The notes below the pieces were generated by a model. The model worked only from the letters and a program-made list of their open reading frames with translations, was not told the origin of the DNA and searched no databases. Made by a program: the position numbers and the translations under genes. Below, piece after piece: positions 4,846-6,338 of a stretch of 6,338 bases of DNA. This DNA comes from Rhodobacter sp. (GTDB lineage: Bacteria > Pseudomonadota > Alphaproteobacteria > Rhodobacterales > Rhodobacteraceae): contig PNND01000358.1 of NCBI GenBank assembly GCA_013824045.1, positions 1-6,338 of the forward strand, written 5' to 3'. Numbering within the stretch: the stretch's first letter is position 1; the number at the start of each line of letters is the position of its first letter.

Positions 4846-6036
4846 TTACGCTTTCGTTGGGGGCTGTTGCGGAAAGACCTGACCGGCCAGCGGCGGCAGC
4901 ATGTCGCCCGAGACAAGCCGGGTCAGCAGGTGGCGGATGCCGGGCAGCGGCGCAAAGGGCGCCAGCAGGTGGTTGCGCAGCCGGGGCAGAAGGGTGCTGT
5001 CGGATTGATACATTGGGGTGAAGACCGCGCTCATCGCCTGATAGCTGCGCACATGCCAGCGGCGCATCGCGGCATAGGCGTGCAGCGGGTGCTCCATCCG
5101 CAGGGCGGTGACGAGGGCCATCGCATCCAGCAGCGCCATGTTCGCGCCTTGGCCCAGTTGCGGGCTGGCACGGTGGGCGCTGTCGCCGACGAAAGCGAGG
5201 GCCGGAGCATAGGGCCTGCGCAATGTGCCGTGGGAATAGCGGGCGGGGGTCAGATCTGCGCTTTGGGTCAGCGTGGTAAGGAAGGGCGCGATCCGGGGCC
5301 AGAGGTCGGTGGCTTGTGCGCGCCATGCGGACATATCGGTGTTGGCCCAGTCCGCAAGCTGTGTGACCGGCAGCGACCAGAACACCGCCGCGTGCCGGCC
5401 CGGGAGGCCGGGGCGTTGCCCTAGTGGCAGCACGCCGACCATGTTCCGCGCCGCCCGGTAGCATTGACGCAGTTGATCGGGAGCAAAATCGCAGCCATCC
5501 GGCCAAGGCACCGTGCCCCAGACTGCGCCGAAGGGCAGCGCGCGGGCGGTCAGGGGGGAGAGGCGCGATGCCGCCCCGCTGGTATCGACCACAAGATCAA
5601 AGGGGCCGAAGCGGCGGCCATCGGTCAGGGTGATCTCACGCTTGTCGGCCCTGAGCGGGGCAGAGTCCACGGTGGACGAGGTGATGACAGGAATGGCGCG
5701 GGCAAGGCATTGATCCCAGAGCGTCTGGAACAAGGCCGAACGGTGCAGCGCCAGGCCGGGGGCCGCGCTACGGTAGGCCACGTTCAGCACCTCGCGCCCC
5801 GACACCTCATGCCCCAGCATATGGGTGATCGGCTGGCCCATGGCCCGCGCCTGGGCGCCTGCGCCGATGGCGTCTAGGACCGCAAGCCCGACCGGCTGGA
5901 TCACCAGACCCGAGCCCAGCGGGCGCGGGGTCTCGAAACGTTCGAACAAGGTGACGCGGTGGCCGGCATCATGGGCCAAGGCGGCGGTCGCAAGGCCGCC
6001 AACCCCGGCACCGACAATGGCAATGGTGCTGTCCAT
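4846..6036 (-). CDS. FAD-dependent monooxygenase (PHBH-type flavoprotein)
   Basis: The 396-residue protein is a group A (p-hydroxybenzoate hydroxylase-like) flavoprotein. The FAD-binding GxGxxG is at 9-14 (GAGVGG), and Glu32 in TLFER closes the dinucleotide fold. GSGLVIQP (41-48) and the HRSALFQTL segment (97-105) match the family. The second FAD motif is GDSAHRASPQLGQGANMALLDA (from 283 to 304). The middle 'DG' motif, normally GADG..S..R, reads DTSGAASRL (150-158), so its usual Asp is missing. Members use NAD(P)H and O2 to hydroxylate small, often aromatic, substrates; the substrate here is unknown. ATG 6036 is the only sensible start, since an in-frame stop lies 18-20 nt upstream, but no clear Shine-Dalgarno precedes it. 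The DUF2237 gene follows on the same strand. An unusual reductase or inactive homologue is an alternative because of the altered motif. Confidence 0.88.
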   Translation of the reverse strand: MDSTIAIVGAGVGGLATAALAHDAGHRVTLFERFETPRPLGSGLVIQPVGLAVLDAIGAGAQARAMGQPITHMLGHEVSGREVLNVAYRSAAPGLALHRSALFQTLWDQCLARAIPVITSSTVDSAPLRADKREITLTDGRRFGPFDLVVDTSGAASRLSPLTARALPFGAVWGTVPWPDGCDFAPDQLRQCYRAARNMVGVLPLGQRPGLPGRHAAVFWSLPVTQLADWANTDMSAWRAQATDLWPRIAPFLTTLTQSADLTPARYSHGTLRRPYAPALAFVGDSAHRASPQLGQGANMALLDAMALVTALRMEHPLHAYAAMRRWHVRSYQAMSAVFTPMYQSDSTLLPRLRNHLLAPFAPLPGIRHLLTRLVSGDMLPPLAGQVFPQQPPTKA

Positions 6037-6321
6037 GCCGTATCGATTGCCGTGTCAGGGACACAAGCGCAAGCGGTGATCTGGGCCCCTGACAATCCGT
6101 CGCGTATCCGTTGCGCCCTGCAGAGGCCCGGCGTCGTGACGCCTTGTGGAACTGGCCGGGATGCCCTTTGCCTGCGGCGCGGTCCGTTCTGGATGGGATG
6201 CTTTCCGCGTGCCGCTGCAAAGTTAACGCAGGGGTGGGCGAAGTCGAGTGAGGCGATTTGCAGTGCGCGCGCAGTTGGTTAATGTTCGCGCATTGTTGGG
6301 CGCGTTGCTGAGGGATTTGCA
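6037..6321. other. Intergenic region upstream of the monooxygenase gene
   Basis: I see no convincing gene in this roughly 285-bp stretch; the open frames crossing it run into the monooxygenase gene in the wrong frame and look like no family. It should contain the promoter of the monooxygenase gene on the minus strand, and perhaps one for a plus-strand gene at the right edge. TTGCAG (6258-6263) and TAATGT (6280-6285), 16 bp apart, could be a weak plus-strand promoter. An inverted repeat lies next to the monooxygenase start. Confidence 0.5.
6053..6094. promoter_or_regulatory. Inverted repeat upstream of the monooxygenase gene
   Basis: TGTCAGGG (6053-6060) and its exact complement CCCTGACA (6087-6094) are separated by 26 bp. 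They lie 17 to 58 bp before the monooxygenase start. The left arm is also part of a small dyad GTGTC-AGG-GACAC (6052-6064). The position suits an operator, with arms about three helical turns apart, but the binding protein is unknown. Confidence 0.35.
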
Positions 6322-6338
6322 TTGGACATTGTCATTCT
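6322..6338 (+). CDS. Possible start of a further plus-strand gene (partial)
   Basis: TTG 6322 is preceded by AGGGA (6311-6315) with a 6-nt gap, a good ribosome-site arrangement, and would begin (M)DIVI before the window ends. Five codons cannot identify a protein. The hydrophobic beginning would suit a membrane protein. It could equally be non-coding sequence. Confidence 0.25.

Noticed and set aside
4616..5506. Second minus-strand frame bridging the monooxygenase and DUF2237 genes
   Set aside because: It has an Arg/Pro/Ala-rich shadow composition and conflicts with two genes that have conserved motifs.
6264..6273. TGCGCGCGCA palindrome
   Set aside because: A short alternating GC palindrome like this is expected by chance in DNA this GC-rich.

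Overview
The window is GC-rich bacterial DNA with tightly packed genes, GTG use as a start codon and a typical alphaproteobacterial TrpB. Together with the style of the intergenic palindromes this suggests a member of the Rhodobacterales. That placement is an inference from composition and protein style; no search was run.

Layout from left to right. (1) The 5' part of a minus-strand gene for an exported DUF4394 protein runs off the left edge (1-425). (2) A 292-bp intergenic region holds four related short palindromes (532-649). (3) Two plus-strand genes follow: an MFS-type membrane transporter (718-1857) and trpB, the tryptophan synthase beta chain (1921-3153), closed by a strong intrinsic terminator (3194-3233). 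A 31-bp direct repeat lies just before the MFS gene and again just after it, so the transporter gene is bracketed by the repeat. (4) A probable two-gene plus-strand unit follows: a small secreted PepSY-like protein with a Ser/Gly/acidic tail (3359-3748), and a small regulator with two membrane helices and a C-terminal LuxR-type helix-turn-helix (3848-4363). A GC-rich perfect palindrome separates them. (5) A short convergent junction holds a 10-bp tandem repeat that runs over the stop codon of the next gene. (6) A minus-strand pair consists of a FAD-dependent monooxygenase (4846-6036) followed 51 bp downstream by a DUF2237 protein (4414-4794). (7) The last 300 bp hold the upstream region of the monooxygenase and possibly the first codons of another plus-strand gene at the right edge.

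How the genes fit together. Only trpB has a firmly assigned pathway: indole plus serine to tryptophan. The other trp genes are not in the window. The PepSY/LuxR pair is the most suggestive group: an exported small protein next to a DNA-binding protein with a short extracytoplasmic loop could be a compact envelope-sensing switch, but this is inferred from topology and adjacency alone. The monooxygenase and DUF2237 genes are probably co-transcribed; their substrate is not readable from sequence.
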